Notes: generated by a model not told the origin, from the sequence alone. Positions 18,850 to 32,076 are shown, counted from the first letter of the stretch. The stretch: DNA of 64,000 bases from Torymus aiolomorphi (GCA_036365515.1 CM070877.1:64238522-64302521); one strand, 5' to 3'. A program made the numbers and translations.

Positions 18850-20449
18850 ATATTTGCATCGAGTATAGATCGTCTCTTGCTTTTACATTATCGTCTTAGC
18901 ACTTTCACACAGTATGGAAAAAAGTATACTGACAAGTGACATTATAATAAATCACTGCACGAAAGTACAGTCATTAACGTTGTTCGAATGAAGAACAAAC
19001 GAATGCAATTAATAACATACAAAAAGTGAACTATTTTCGGCGGTAGCTAGCAACTATCACATTGTTTAGAAATCGCACATGAAATTCACTAATGTCACTT
19101 TCATATACTTGAGTTTTAATCTCACGCACTAGAGATGTCGCTATCACTGCACTACTGTCAAGACCGATCATATTCACGTGCCACGCAACTGTACATCCGG
19201 ACAAATGCAAGCTCTTTAAACCGTCAAACGCGTAACAACAACACACGCGCGCGCGAGCGCCGAGTCTCCGTAGCCCGCGCGCGAGCGACGGATTTTCAAG
19301 ACTGCAGAGACCATTTAAAGTCAAGAAAAATATTTAGCAACTTATTTTTTTAGATTGTCCAAAAAATGATATGTAAAAATACTAATAATAAATAAATACT
19401 ATAAAATATCATTGGATAAACTCTTATGTCTTATTTAAGAGATTATCCGGGCTTTTAAAATTGTTTGCAACAATTTTTATAAGTACGAAAATGTAAATAT
19501 AAGAGAGATTTTTCAAGAGAATGTTAAAAAGCTTGCCTTCTCTTATATGATTAACGCTATTTAATAAAAACTAACCCATAAAATGTTTAATATTTACATA
19601 CTTATAAAAATTGTTACAAAAGTCAGAAGTCTTGGCGATTTCTTATATTTAAAAATACAGTAAAAATTAAAGCATGGGAAAGCGAGTTAAATGATTAAGT
19701 CGCTGTAACAACATGTGTATAATTATATGTTTTATTAGGTTTTTGAAATTATTAAAATTTCAACTCCACTAGAGTAATAAATGTGTAATAACATTTTTTT
19801 ATGTTGTAGACTATAATTTATTATACAACCAATTAATTATATTTTTGAAAATATTGTGCTCATTGTAAAGTGTTAAGAAAATTTATCATTAATTTTATGT
19901 AAAAAATCTTATATTTAAAATCTAGTTCATAAATAAAGATAGAAAGTTCATTTTGTTGACATTAGGCGGCTGATTCGTCTTAGTTAATTTATTAATTTAC
20001 TTATGTATACAAATTTAATCATTATTAAAAAAGTTAATTTGCGCTAAGAATGCACTATATTATAAACTAATAAAGTGAAAGTCATGTTATTTATTCGTTT
20101 TTCTAAGAGCGTCCTCTTTGACTGGCAGTTGTCGCCACGTAGAGCACGTTTCAAAAAATGTAATCTAGCCTAGAAGAGGGACATAAAAATGCCTGAAACA
20201 TCGGCAAGAAAACAACTGGTTTATTCATTTTAAACCACTTCGACAGCTGGACCATTCCCATCGTCTTTCCAACATTAATACACGTCACTGTCATTCATCT
20301 CATCAAACATCATTAATTTGACATTATGTTTAAAAAAATCAATAAGATCCTAAAACGAGCTTGAAGGTCATGGACAAGGTCAAGGTCATGTACGGACGTA
20401 AAATTTTCCACTCTTTTCATTCCCGGGGTCAAAAATAAGGGGTTCCACT
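18850..20449. other. AT-rich sequence with dispersed repeat fragments
   Basis: No gene is supported. The stretch 19,738-19,835 is nearly repeated at 51,425-51,535. Around 20,155-20,230 there is a CCTGAAACATCGGCAAG segment that looks like the 3' end of a Penelope-like element. From about 20,345 begins one unit of the roughly 115-bp satellite also found at 50,995-51,290. Confidence 0.45.
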
Positions 20450-21176
20450 TGTAACGCGTACACCAGTCGCGATTCGAATCTGCCGCGCGAAGGCAGTGAA
20501 CGTGCGCGCGCAATTCCGGCGCAGCCGATATGAGGCCCGCGCGCCAGCGCGCTTGCGCTCCGCGCGTATCAAATCCGTTTCGGAATGCGTAATATGTCCG
20601 TCATCCGTCGCGAAGCTGCTTATTACTTTCTGCAAGTGACAGGATCCATCTTGATGTCTGCTGCCGTGCCGAACACATCGTACGATCGCTCTCTCCTGCG
20701 TTTTATCGTTTGCGCCGTATCCTCTTTTTAACTAGACACCTGGTGTGTAGAGTGGAGGCGCCGGCGCGAGTGTGAGAGAGTAGGAGAGAGAGAAAGAATT
20801 TTAAATTTGAATTTATTAAAAAATAAATCGGCTAGGGACTCGTGGTCCAAGATAGCCAGTACAGTATAAAATAATACATTATACATGTAATAATACATAT
20901 AATACAAGTCAGAGAAAATAACAAAAATCACTGTTTACATGTGGTTTAAACATACAAATAAATAAATAAAAAATAAAAAATAAAAAATAAAAAAGTAAAA
21001 TACAACAATATATAGCAATATACAACAATACATAACAATATACAATAAAAGCGCAGAGGTAACAGAACATTAATGAGCCCGGTTAATTACATAATCAAAA
21101 AGTCTGTGTTTAAAACAGGGTTTGTTATAAAGCTGACGCAGCGCATGAGGTAATTTATTCCACAGATAGGTAGCGC

Positions 21177-23064
21177 CTATACGAAAAGAGTGTCGCATAT
21201 ACTCTTTCTTAAACCCAGCAGTCTTAAGCTCGAACGACGAGCCTCTCTTACAGCCCGCTCGATCTGGATTCCAAAATTAAAGTATTCAGCTAAATAAGGT
21301 GGATTACTGCTCTTTAAGATGCCTACTAAAAATTTAAAAACTGCATACTTGCGTCTGACATTCAGCGGTAATATTCCCAGATCAACGTAATCAGAGGAAA
21401 TGTGCTCAAATATTTTGGTGCCTATCACAAAGCGAACAGCAGCATTCAAATATGTTGTAAGTTTGGTGGAAAGATCGACGGATAGATACAAGAACAGACT
21501 AGCACAATAATCGAAATATGGAAAAATCAGAGTTTTAATAAGCATAAGTTTCATAGATCTAGGTAAAAAACCCTGGCTTTTTTCGTAACCGCGCTAGAGA
21601 GGCAAAACTTTTCTTAGCGGTGATTGCGCACTGATTCTTACACGAGAGCGAGCTATCGATGGTAACACCGAGAACCTTAAGTGAGTCGCTCAGATTAATG
21701 ATCTCGCCGTTTAGAATGATTGGAGGAACTCGGTGCTCTCTGATTCCATATATATAGCGTCTAGAGCCAATCCACATCGCCTGAGTTTTGCTGGTGTTCA
21801 TAGCGAGACCGTTATCAGAAGTCCAACGTGCGATGTTTGATAGATCCTGATTGATATTATCAATGATACTCTTGATATCCTTGAAGCTGCTGCTAAAATA
21901 CATGACAAAGTCGTCGGCGTACAAATGGTATTTACAGAATTTGAGGACAGACGGTAATTAATGAAAAGTGCGAAGAGTAGTGGACCAAGCACACTGCCTT
22001 GAGGGACGCCAGAGAGTCTGTTCAATGGAGTTGACGTGGAGTGATCAGGTAGTACAACGGTTTGCGTACGATTCGATAAGAAGGAGCGAATTCAACTACA
22101 GGCAGAATCGGAGAAACCGTAGATACGCAGTTTATCGACGAGAACGTTGATATCCATTACATCGAAGGCCTGTGAAAAATCGATGGATACTAAAAGTGTG
22201 ATGCGTTTAGAATCGATGGCCTCTCTAAAATCGTCGACTAACTTAGAGAGCGCTGAGTGTGTGCTGAAACCTTTCCTAAACCCTGACTGGTGTGCATACA
22301 GAATGCACCTGTCGCTGATGAACTTTGCGATTTGCGTGGCTGCTAAGTATTCAAAGATCGGATATGGCACATAGAATAATAATCTGTTGATAGTCTGATA
22401 GTGATGTCTTCTTACTTTTTTTAGGAAGGACACTAACACAAATGTAGTCAATCGCTGAAGGCGAGTTATCGATGGGGTGATGAGTGACATCGAAAGGTAC
22501 TCTCTCGAGGCTGCAGCTAACTAGAGAATCGAATAAAATTCAACGCGGGGTACTGGAACGCTGCCAGTAAATATTAAAGTCACCCATGCTGACAGTGGCA
22601 TCGAAAGGGCTGTTACAGAACATCAGCTCCTCTTCAACGTCAGACCAGTAGCCACAGTCAGGCACACTGTATATGGTGCCACACAAGATCTTCGCACGGC
22701 CCACCGAGAGCTCAAGAAATAAAAATTCGGGCCTCTTAACATATATTTCACTCTGGGGAGAACGACATACTTTTCGCGCGGGGATAGACTCGTGCACGTA
22801 AATAGCCACTCCCCCTCTGTCGATGGTCAGGCGATCAACCCGGAACAACCTGAAGCCAAGGATTTCGATGACTTTCGAAGAAATAGTCGGCTTGAGGAAT
22901 GACTCCGAGATCATGAGAACATGAATTTGGTTTCCAAAGACGGCCGTTTGGACATCATGTAGGTGCGCCGAAAGCGACTCCGCATTCAAATGGCAAAAAT
23001 TAATGTCCAACGATGATGTAGTTGTGGTAGAAGTGGTAACTCGCACTTGGCTATTAGATGCCAT
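21177..23064 (-). pseudogene. Non-LTR ORF2: endonuclease and reverse transcriptase
   Basis: From the ATG at 23,064 the apurinic-type endonuclease shows INFCHLNAESLSAH, an ESF segment and SMGDFNIYW. After shifts the reverse transcriptase appears as HQSGFRKGFSTHSAL, the palm motif SIDFSQAFD (22,092-22,490), GVPQGSVLGPLLF (21,798-22,025) and MYADDFVMY (21,559-21,924). The C-terminal domain is at 21,177-21,554. Four or more frame breaks show it is dead. Confidence 0.85.
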
Positions 23065-24290
23065 AATTAATCGAGGCTGACTTCTGCGATATTTTGGTGC
23101 GGAATACGGGACATTTAAGCCTATCAAAAGCTGTGTGTTTAGAGTCGTTGGCACTGATAGGTTTGCAATTAATGCAACATAGCGTGGTTTTCGTGGTGCA
23201 GTTCTTAGAAGTGTGGGGACCAGCGCAGAAACCGCATTGAGGGGTCTTGAGAGTGCACTCTTTAGCGATGTGACCGAATTTATAGCAATTAAAGCATTGC
23301 ACAATCGAAATATGGTCCGCGCATCGGCATGCACGCATACCGATATAGACTCTATTCGATGAACAGAGGGCTTTCCTGCACTCGAGCGGCGTTTCGATTA
23401 TACAGGAGCGCGACTTTCTACCTTCACGAACCGGGAAAAAGTAAACTACCTTGAAATCGTCGCCGCAGTTATCAGGGAAATTCTACCTGTGTATAGCAAC
23501 ACGAATTTCGTCACGGGAGAGGTCGAGGGGCACATCGTGAATGATTAGGCGAGAGTTATTTTTCGCTTTCACCTTTACCTCAAGACCAGCAGCCAGCAGC
23601 GGAGCGCATTTACTTAGTATCGCAGAGTTGCATGGATCGCCTTCAACAATAACGGAATTGCTGGCCGTAGAAAAGATCCGGGTGATGCGCAGACCAAGTT
23701 TCGCGGGGTTGATTATCTCCAGGAGCTTTGCTTTGGTCGAAACGAGGGAGTCCGATGAAGTGTCAATGGGGCCGATGATAACTTGAGCACCAGATCTGAT
23801 AGGGAGCGTCTTGCCTTTGTCAAGAATCATAAATTTATGCTGTTTTCCGCTACCACTTGGCGTCGAGGCTTTAGCAGCACTGGCGTATGAGCGATCCTGC
23901 GAAGAGGAGACCTTCTGGATAGCAGTAGAAATAGAGTCTAGAGATGAGCGCGATGTGTTAACGTGTTCCACAACACTACTAATATCGCGTTTGAGACTTA
24001 GCAAAACCTTCAGAGCCAAGAGCATACGAATAAGTAGAGGAAACCTTGTGGAAGGCATTGCAGAAAGAAGTTATAGCAGTACGCATACCCGAATCCTTTT
24101 CTGTTCTCAAGATACTTATGAGATCGTCGCGGTGACCGAAGACTTCGTCTGATAGATCCACGAGTTGGGCAACTGATAGAAGCTGTGGTGGGGAGACGTT
24201 ATTATCATCCTTGCTGTCGTCGTTTGGGCGCCGTCTCTTATTTTGATCGCTGTCGTCAGCCGGTCGCTGTCTCTTATTTTGATTAGACAT
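23054..24290 (-). pseudogene. Non-LTR ORF1 (gag-like, CCHC zinc knuckles)
   Basis: The protein begins MSNQNKRQRPADDSDQ near 24,290 with a hydrophilic, repeated N-terminus, continues in the 23,483-24,058 frame after a shift, and ends with Cys-rich knuckles in 23,054-23,338, for example CFNCYKFGHIAKEC followed by CGFCAGPHTSKNC. This is the RNA-binding ORF1 of a non-LTR element. At least two frame changes break it. Confidence 0.75.
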
Positions 24291-25010
24291 CGTTATCATG
24301 CGAGAGAAACGAAGGTGAGAGGCCAATCAATCGGCAAAAAGGTGAGAGTGCCAAATCATCGAAATTGGGGTTAGAAATTTGGTTACCAGAAAATGATGAA
24401 TATAGAATACGTCCTTAAGGTGCCGAAGATGAAAAATATCACACCTTGAAGCCAGTGCCAAACAGTGCAGAGCGGCAAGCACGCTCACAAAAAATGATGC
24501 CGCACACGGTACACAGATCACAAGAAAGAGGAGCGACCAGTAGACTCGACAACCCAACTCCCTGACCGGAGAGAGAGAAAGAGAGAGAGAGAGAGGAAGG
24601 GAGAGAGGGAGGGAGAGAGAGAGAGTGCCACGAGCAAGCGAGACAGCGAAAAGGTGCCGGCAGCGAGACCGCCTGCCTACCTCATCGAAGTGAGTGCGAG
24701 AGACAGAGAGACGCAACTCCTGCGGGACTGACGGAGAGAGAGAGAAAGTCGAGTGCACCGGCTGCTCCTTCATCGTAAGTCCTCTGCTCTCCTCTTGTAA
24801 TTACTGCAAATGGCCTGCACGGAAATCGTGCCATGCAAGCTTTCTGTTCGGTGTACGTGCGGATGTATGTCAGCCTGCCGTACTTAACAAGTGCGCGCGT
24901 ATTTTATAGCAGCTTCGCCGTGCGCCGTCACGTTCGCGTGTTTGAATTGTAACTGTAGCGCGCGAACTGATTTGTTTTAACTGCACGTGCAGGGTGCCTG
25001 TATTAAATTT

Positions 25011-25204
25011 TCGTTTCTCGAGTGGAAGCGAATGGTTCTACTGCCCAACAAGGTAGTGGAATAATAACATAAAATTATCAATTCCAACATTTCGGGTGAT
25101 TTATTGTCACCCCTTCTCAAGGTTCTAAAAAACACAAGTTACATATAATTAAAGAATAAAATAGGTTCATGGGGAAGCGCACAGCCAATTGACACCATGG
25201 CCTG
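25011..25204. other. Unassigned leader between LTR and gag
   Basis: It contains CAACATTTCGGGTGA...TCACCCCTTCTCAAGG, an inverted repeat like those at Penelope 3' ends (compare 26,660-26,690), so a small Penelope remnant may sit here. I do not recognise a primer binding site with confidence. Confidence 0.35.
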
Positions 25205-26450
25205 ATCATCGCAGTTTGCGGTATCTGCGATACTCAATTGGGCGTATACACAGCCCGAAGAGGAGATTAACGAGGCCATGCAAGCCCTTAGTCTACAGCA
25301 GTCAGATCTGCAGTCAGTGAATATGCTGACAACGATCAAGTGGGTTATGGGCGATTATAGTGCCGCCGATTTCGTGCCTGAGCCACAGCTGTCGGAGCAG
25401 ACACACGACGAGGTTCTTTCGTCATTGTCAGAGGTCCTAATGGGGGTAGCAGCTACCTGGTACCGAAGTAAGCGCCATATATGGCGATCATGACAAAATT
25501 TCAAAGAGGCCATAACGCACATGTATTGCAGGAACAGGGGACATCAGCAACGCGTCCTAGCGGAAATAAACGCGACAACTCAAGGCCGAGACGAACTCAC
25601 GCCTTATTATGTAGTAAATCTCCAGGCCATGATGCTCAAGTTAGTTCCTGTGCCTAGCATAGCTCAATAGATAGACATGTTGTACCGGAGCATGCGGCCA
25701 GAACTACAAAAGATGGTAGTGCGTAACCAGGTTACGTATTACCGAGGACTCCTGGACCTGCCCCGGGAAGCTGAATTAGCGCTCGCGGCAGATAACGTGT
25801 ATCACTCGCCACCACTGCCCGAGCGACAATACTTGCCAGAATTTGCCTACGTGTCGACAGAGCCACCTACGGATCAGCGGAAAAAGCAGAATCCAGATGT
25901 GTCGGCGATGGGGCACCAATAGCACGAGCCTCGAGAGAGCCTCGAGGCTACGTTCCGTGGGGTCATGGCCGAATGCTTATCGGCCTTGACGAAGAAAGGC
26001 ACCGACGAGAATAGTGGGCAAAAACCTAATCCGCAGCCGCCCAGAAAATCCAAGAAGAAGGGTAACTGGGATAACAGGTAGCGGGAGGGCGGGCAAGCTA
26101 CCAACCAGCCTAGTGGGGATAATAGCTCGATCCACCAAGCTAGGCCGCAAAATCCGAGAAATAACGAACCTCCACAAAGGCCAGAGTATCGAAGGGTACT
26201 CGAGATATGAGCACCCGGATATGAGCAAAAGGGAGGCAATCCCAAATCCAATGCTGCCGGAGACCAGCAGGGAAACGGCCAGGGGGGCAGGTAAAAACGA
26301 CCACATGCCCGCCCCCAGCTCTCACATCCGAGACCGAGGGGAACTCGGTCCAATCTTTTGAAGGGGAGAGCGAAGAAGTTCCGTGACTCAACCGAATGAA
26401 GTCAACCAAGAAGCCTGCTCGCGATGGTAGCTTCAAGTAGGTGTAGCCGG
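25205..26450 (+). pseudogene. Gypsy-type gag
   Basis: The reading frame is broken by stops near 25,491 and 25,668 and later shifts, but it can be followed as capsid-like segments including VAATWYRSKR, QQRVLAEINATTQGRDE (about 25,550), LYRSMRPELQKMVVR and LPREAELALAADNVYH. A Lys/Pro-rich tail follows after 25,960. These blocks are typical of gypsy gag in insects. The long minus-strand frames at 25,874-26,436 are antisense artefacts. Confidence 0.65.
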
Positions 26451-26600
26451 CTACAGGCTACGAGCACTCTTCGATACAGGAGCTTCTTGGACTGGGATGA
26501 ATTCCATCGGCTTACAACTTAATACGGTCTGCAGAAAAAAATTAATCCCAGCCAGCGGCCTAACGGCACGGGTGGCAAACGGGCAGAGCATAGCAGTGGT
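26451..26600 (+). pseudogene. Gypsy-type aspartic protease, first part
   Basis: LFDTGASWTG near 26,470-26,500 gives the DTG active-site motif, followed by VANGQSIAVV just before the Penelope insertion. The gene resumes at 45,665 with GYVYLPMVVAGE-type sequence and CNLGVNFI. The TAGCAGTGGT at 26,591-26,600 is the left target-site copy. Confidence 0.7.
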
Positions 26601-27058
26601 AATGTGTAAAAAAATGGACCTCAACGAACGAGTAAGGGCAAAATTTACTTTTTATTGCAGACGTTTCGAGAGTGAAAACTTACTCTCCTCTTCAAGGCTA
26701 CAATCAATAATTAGTATAAAAATATATACAAAAAATAATGTAGTAATAGAAAGAAGAGATAAATACTATACAGAGTTACATTCTACCAATTGGTGTCGTT
26801 AAAGAACAAATTTTGAGATAATTATGAATAATACATATAAATACACATAGTCTGTTGAACCAAATTGCTGAAAAGATTACGAAAAATTACAGTCAGAATG
26901 AGAAAATACTGATAATTAAAAACCAAAAACTTACATTCTTTTTTACGTCTCACTCTCATTGTCACCTTGAGTACATTTTAAGCAAATGGAACTCGAAGAA
27001 ACACTGAGAGAAAGAAGGCATTAATAGATTCAATAAGCTATGTATTATGTAGGAAAAT

Positions 27059-27079
27059 GGGGGGGGGGGGGGGGGGGGG
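27059..27079 (+). repeat. Poly(G) run of 21
   Basis: The matching place in the right Penelope copy (about 45,164-45,176) has only a short C run, so this run expanded after duplication. Confidence 0.85.
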
Positions 27080-27394
27080 AATGGGAAGCGCCAAAGGTGG
27101 GAGACACAGTCGCAGATCTCGCCCGAGAGTATCAGGAGAACACGACTAAAGGAGGTGGGTAACCACATACTCACGTCTCTAACACTAATAGAGCCACGAG
27201 AAAAACGTCACACGTAACACCTCTCTATCGTATGTCTGCCGGATTCCATCCAACGAAACCCAACCATGCCATAGGAAAAGAAGGAAGAGTTTGAACCGAA
27301 CATAAATAAACAAATTGCTAGGCCAAAATGCAGTGCTTTTTTGCTAAGACTACCGTTTTTTTTTTGTAAGAGTTTTTGAGAAATTGCGTATCTT

Positions 27395-28426
27395 CTATAT
27401 AGTTAAGGGTATTCGTATGAAAGTAAATATTAAGCATCTTAATATTAAAACAGAACGTTTGAAAAAATTAGTTTCATTATCTAAAATTCTAATATTGTTG
27501 AAATCAATTGTGTGACCAGTTTTTTCTGCGTGTGCAGCTAATGCAGAGGTGTTTAAGCAATTTTTTACGGCTCTGATATGTTCACTGGCCAGCTTTTTTA
27601 ATTTTCTTTTGCTCATGTCAATGTAAGTAGACGAGCAACTTTGGCAATCAATTTTGTAAACAATCCCATTAGTATCTAGCTTATCGAGTCGGTCCTTACC
27701 TAAAGTTATTATGTTGTTAAACTTGTTAATGGTCCTATTTATCGGAATTAAATTGTGGTTATGTAGGATATGGTTAATTTTTGGAGTGAGATGTTTTATG
27801 TGTGCGAGGACTATTTTGTCTTTAAGGAAGATGGCGCGTTTATTAATTTGGTTGTTCGACGGAAGATTGTTATCTATAGCCTTGAGTCTCTTAGCGATGT
27901 ATTTATTAATAATGTGTTCGGGATAGGAATTACAGCGGAGATAATGTTTTACTATGTATGCATTTTCTTGGTGAAACTGTGGATGCGAAAGTTTAATGGA
28001 TTTATCAACCAAATTATAGATGATAGCTATTTTTTGCGATTGAGGATGGTGTGAAAGATAATTGATATAGCGTCCAGATGCGGTATCCTTCCGGTACCAG
28101 TTTGTTATGATGCTATTGTTTTCTGTTCTTATGAGTTTAATGTCTAGGAAACTTATGCTATTATTATTATCCTGTTCTATAGTGAATTGTAGATGTTCGT
28201 TGTAACTATTGAAAGTAGAGAGAATTTCATTTGTTTTGTCTTTGATAGTGATTAAAAAACAATCGTCAACATATCTTGTAAATAATAATGTCTCATTTTT
28301 GTATTTATTTAAACAGGATGTTTCTAAAAGCTCTAAAGTGATATCCGCAAAGCATAGGCTAGTGCAAAAACGGCCTACTTCCACTATAAAAACCGCTGCC
28401 AATTCATTGGCAAAATGCTTCCTCAA
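27395..28426 (-). pseudogene. Penelope-like RT and GIY-YIG endonuclease, C-terminal part (left copy)
   Basis: The 343-residue frame contains the RT catalytic motif RYVDDCFLI, a thumb region with IKLIRTENNSIITNWYRKDT, and near its C-terminus a GIY-YIG-type domain beginning GIVYKIDCQSC with YID for the usual YIG, plus a SEHIRAVKN helix. The gene uses RNA templates and nicks the target via GIY-YIG. The N-terminal half is missing and the first 20 residues come from a different repeat, so it is 5'-truncated and rearranged. The final about 20 residues also look shifted. Confidence 0.8.
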
Positions 28427-28450
28427 ACTAATTTATCGATTCCATTTTTT

Positions 28451-28857
28451 AAATTTTAAAAACAAAAGTAAATTTTTCACAACAAAACTTTATTAATAAA
28501 TAAAACTGTTTTCTTTGTGGTTCTTTGTTGTTTGTCAAACAATTTGACTGAATATAAAAAATATATTTTTTGATTTTTCATTTATGTATTCTATACAAAC
28601 AATTAATTATTGTTATAAAAAATTAAAAAAAAATACATTAGTTTGAGAAAGAAAAGTATGTATTGGCAATAATCTAATAAATATTTGTTTCGAAACAGGT
28701 ATTTAACTACTATCCTGCTCGACTTACAAGGAAAGGGCCCCAGGTGTACCTCACCGATTTTCTTCAAATTTTGATATGTTGTAGTACATCCAAAAATATT
28801 TGACACGTGTTTTTTTTACGTGCCCATACGCTCATTTAAGGGGTGAAAACCACCCTT
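28451..28857. other. AT-rich junction sequence
   Basis: No gene. The part after 28,740 (CCCAGGTGTACCTCACCG) has the look of a DNA-transposon end and may be the outer left end of the following inverted-repeat element, whose right end appears truncated. Confidence 0.35.
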
Positions 28858-30050
28858 AAAGTTCACCCCCAAAAACAGTTTTTTTTATATCTCCGGAACG
28901 AATTGGAATTTTTTGATGAAACAAAGTGGATATGATTCGCAATTGAAAAACGAATATTTGTGCAATATTTCTACCTAGAAGGGTAGCATCCCTTATTTTT
29001 TATAAAAGAAACCCCTAAAATTTTGACAATGTTTTCGCTCAAAAAATTACAAAATTGATTGAATCCTAAAGAAAATAATTGTATTATAAACAAATTAAAA
29101 AAATAAAGTTGACTGGTCCCCGTGTTTTACGGAAAATGCTTTTTACATGGGGTAAATTACCCCTAAAACGGACATTAAGTTATTTCAATATTAAATATGT
29201 ATATATAAATAAATTTTTTCTTTTTTATACTGGGTACACAAAACTAATCAAAATTTAATAAATTAACTCGCTTAAAAAAATTTACCCCCTTCAGGGGGTA
29301 AATAACCCCTTATTACAATATTTGATTTTCGATCAACTAAAAAATTATTTTTTCGTGTAACTGTGATTAATTAATTCTAAAACTTATTTTTTTGGCAAAT
29401 TAAATATACAAATAGAAATATTGACTGCTTATATACTTCATTAGTTACCAATATTCAAAATTCAAAAATTTGGATCTTGAAAGAAAATTAAAAGTGAATA
29501 AATATGGAAATGTACTAATGTACCGGATACAATTGATTTAATTCATTCAATTTGAGAAGTAGTATCTCTATATTTACTAGTATAACGAAATTTTTTATTC
29601 ACTCTAGTTTTTTACAGCTGAAAAAATGTTAAACGCGAACAAAAATTCTCATATTTATAACGATAGTGCAAGATCCCTATTCATGTATTTTGAATAAAAA
29701 AAATCTTTTACAGACTAAACTTCTAAAATATTAATAAAATAAACAGTTTGTGTTTTATACTTACTTAAATATAAACTAACAACAATAGTTATTAATAACA
29801 TTAAATATTGTTGACTATTTTTTGGTATTTATTGTTAATACTATTCATTATAATCGTGACAATAGTGATAATTATCAAAAGAGTGCTTCAAACATAATGA
29901 TTTTTTGCACCAAGAGCATCTTACGATTGCTGGATTAGAACATTCTGCAACTTCGCAACGAGCATTACAGTTATTTCCAAAGCCAAATTTTACTGGATTA
30001 TCAAATTTACTCGGCTTTGCATCAACGTAGCCATTTTTATGCCACGAATA

Positions 30051-31516
30051 TTAGAATAGGTTCACATATCCAGGGGATGATAACTGATTATGAACCAATG
30101 ATTGAAGTTTTATTATGTTATTTCTTAAATGCAGTTCTAAATCTTCATTCATCAATATTACACTGTCGGAAAAGTGTCTTACGTAATTTTTCCGAATCCT
30201 AAAACGAAACACGTCTAATGGCTGAATTTTACTGGTTGTTTCTTTTGGAATTATTTTAACATCAACATTTGTATTTGGAGGTGTTGCTTCCTTCACTGCA
30301 TCAGGACAATGTCCACTCCAAGAGTCAATTAATAAAACACTTGAATGACCAATGTTGGGAAAATACACATCTTTTAACCACGTTTTAAAATGCTCTGTAA
30401 TAATGAAATACATTTTTATGTTTGTATAATAAAAGTAAAAAGTTATAATAATAGTAAATTTCATATACCTGAAGTTAATTTGCCAGATTTAGAAGCCATT
30501 ACATAAACATTTGAAGGTTTAAATAGCGTACTTTCTACTCTTGGTCCAAATTCTCCTTTAGTTTCCTTTAATACAATAAACAAGGGAGAAAGTAGCTTAC
30601 CGTCACCCGATATAAAGGGCTGAATAGTGTAACTAGGCGTTGTAGAACTAACAGATTCTACAAGGCATTCGATTTGCCTTTCTCCTTCAACAGATAATGC
30701 TCTTCCTGAATGCATTTCAATTTGAAACCCACTTTGATCCGAATTAAAAATAGATTCTATACCTTTAATATTAATTATTTCTTCTACTTCAGAAACAAAA
30801 GCATTAGCTGCCTTTTGTAAGTGATCTGATCCCTCTAAAGTTTTTTTCATTATGAATTTGTTAATTTTTCTGCTGACTATTCTATGGGCTTTTTTAAAAT
30901 TTTTTAATCAATGATCTGACGCTTTAAACCTTATATCTTCGTTTCCAATAATTTTTTGAGCCTGCAAAGCCCATTTTCGTAAGTCTACGTCATGAACTAT
31001 GTGCCCAGCGTCGATTGCAGAACGAAAATTATCCAACACAAATTTAGCAATTCTTCCAATTTTTTCTTTGTAGGTGCCTTCTTTATTTAAGGTATATTCC
31101 CATCGTTGTAATTGTGTAATTGACTTAATTTTTCGAAATTTATGTTGTACAGGTTTCAGAGCGAGATTTTTTGTAACACCACTTCTTCAGTACCCCACAG
31201 CTTCAGATTTATAATCCCACGTTAGATCTTCTTCATCCATAGTACATGTTTGTGAACTTGTATCAACATCTGCTGCCCATATTCTATCATTATCTTCAAC
31301 AATTTGCATTTCAACATCTTTGAATGGCTCTTGAAAATCCAATGTTTCTTGCTGAATGAATTCTGGTTCGTTAAAGTCATTCATACAATCCAGTAAAAAT
31401 TTTTCTATACTATCCTTCAATGCAATTTCTTCTGTTGTAGCAGGACTTTCTTTTATATTCATTACTTGAAGGGACAGTAAAAGTAAATTTATAACGTTGA
31501 TCGGGTTAATAGTCAT
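30051..31516 (-). pseudogene. pogo/Tigger-like (DDE_1) transposase
   Basis: An acidic N-terminal exon (31,187-31,516) is followed by a stretch with stops near 31,190 and 30,909 that encodes a helix-turn-helix-like region. The catalytic core then has Asp in FNSDQSGFQIEM (30,461-30,850), Asp in LLIDSWSGHCPD and a third acidic position in IQPLDVFRF (30,051-30,394). A 74-bp GT-AG intron at 30,395-30,468 joins the two core exons in frame. The protein would cut and paste its element by a DDE mechanism. At least one TGA replacing a Trp codon shows decay. Confidence 0.75.
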
Positions 31517-32076
31517 TTCGTAAGTTGTTTATCTAAAAATAATTATTTCACATTAATATTATATAATTTACAGTTACTTATTTTAAAGTATTTTTTTAAA
31601 TGGAAAAATTAATTTTTATTAAATCTTAAAGATTTTATGAGTAGATACGCAGATTATGATCTTTCACTGGAATCATAATATGGATTTCACTTATGTTATT
31701 ATTAATTTGTTTGTATTTTTCACGTTCATTCAAATAAAAATTAAACGGTTAAACTTCTACTAAACATATCAGATAGAAATATTAAATACATACGATTTAT
31801 TCTATTCGTAAATGATAGTTTCAAAAGATATTAAAGACGAAAAAAAAGAATTTTCAGAAAATATTTGTGATTTGTTTATACAAAAAATTGTCAAATAAGA
31901 AAATTTTTGTTATAGATGCATGTGTTCATTAACAAATCATTTGTAAAGAAAGTATGCAACAAACAGTATATGTATTAAAAATATATTATTTTGTTATTAA
32001 AAAATTATTTTTGTAATCTTAATGTATACCAACGTTTTAAAGAAATTTCACAAAGCTCTAATTCATATGAGATCTA
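31517..32076. other. AT-rich, nothing recognised
   Basis: Between the transposase start and the tandem-repeat element. No repeats or ORFs of note. Confidence 0.5.

Larger units (their letters stand above)
20798..24567 (-). mobile_element. Non-LTR retrotransposon inserted in the LTR
   Basis: The insertion is bounded by an exact 15-bp duplication, GGAGAGAGAGAAAGA, at 20,783-20,797 and 24,568-24,582. On the minus strand it carries an ORF1 with zinc knuckles, then an endonuclease and reverse transcriptase ORF. At 3.77 kb and with ORF1 present it is close to full length. The C-terminal pattern after the RT (LGILPLNVRRK) suggests the CR1/Jockey group; the exact clade is uncertain. Frameshifts make it inactive. 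It ends in an A/T-rich tail at the low-coordinate side. Confidence 0.85.
20450..25010 (+). repeat. 5' LTR of the gypsy-type element, split by a non-LTR insertion
   Basis: The segments 20,547-20,797 and 24,568-25,010 align in order with 50,037-50,650, sharing landmarks such as TAACTAGACACC, TGCCACGAGCAAGCGAGACA and CTTAACAAGTGCGCGC. The first 100 bases are diverged from the 3' LTR. The 3' edge is unclear because the match ends near GTGCCTGTATTAAA and is followed by a sequence resembling a Penelope 3' end. Confidence 0.75.

Noticed and set aside
20313..20931. Short minus-strand frames
   Set aside because: They overlap the satellite, LTR and the A/T-rich non-LTR tail with no domain content.
25874..26436. 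Minus-strand frames of about 100-160 residues over gag
   Set aside because: They are antisense to gag and contain no known domain.
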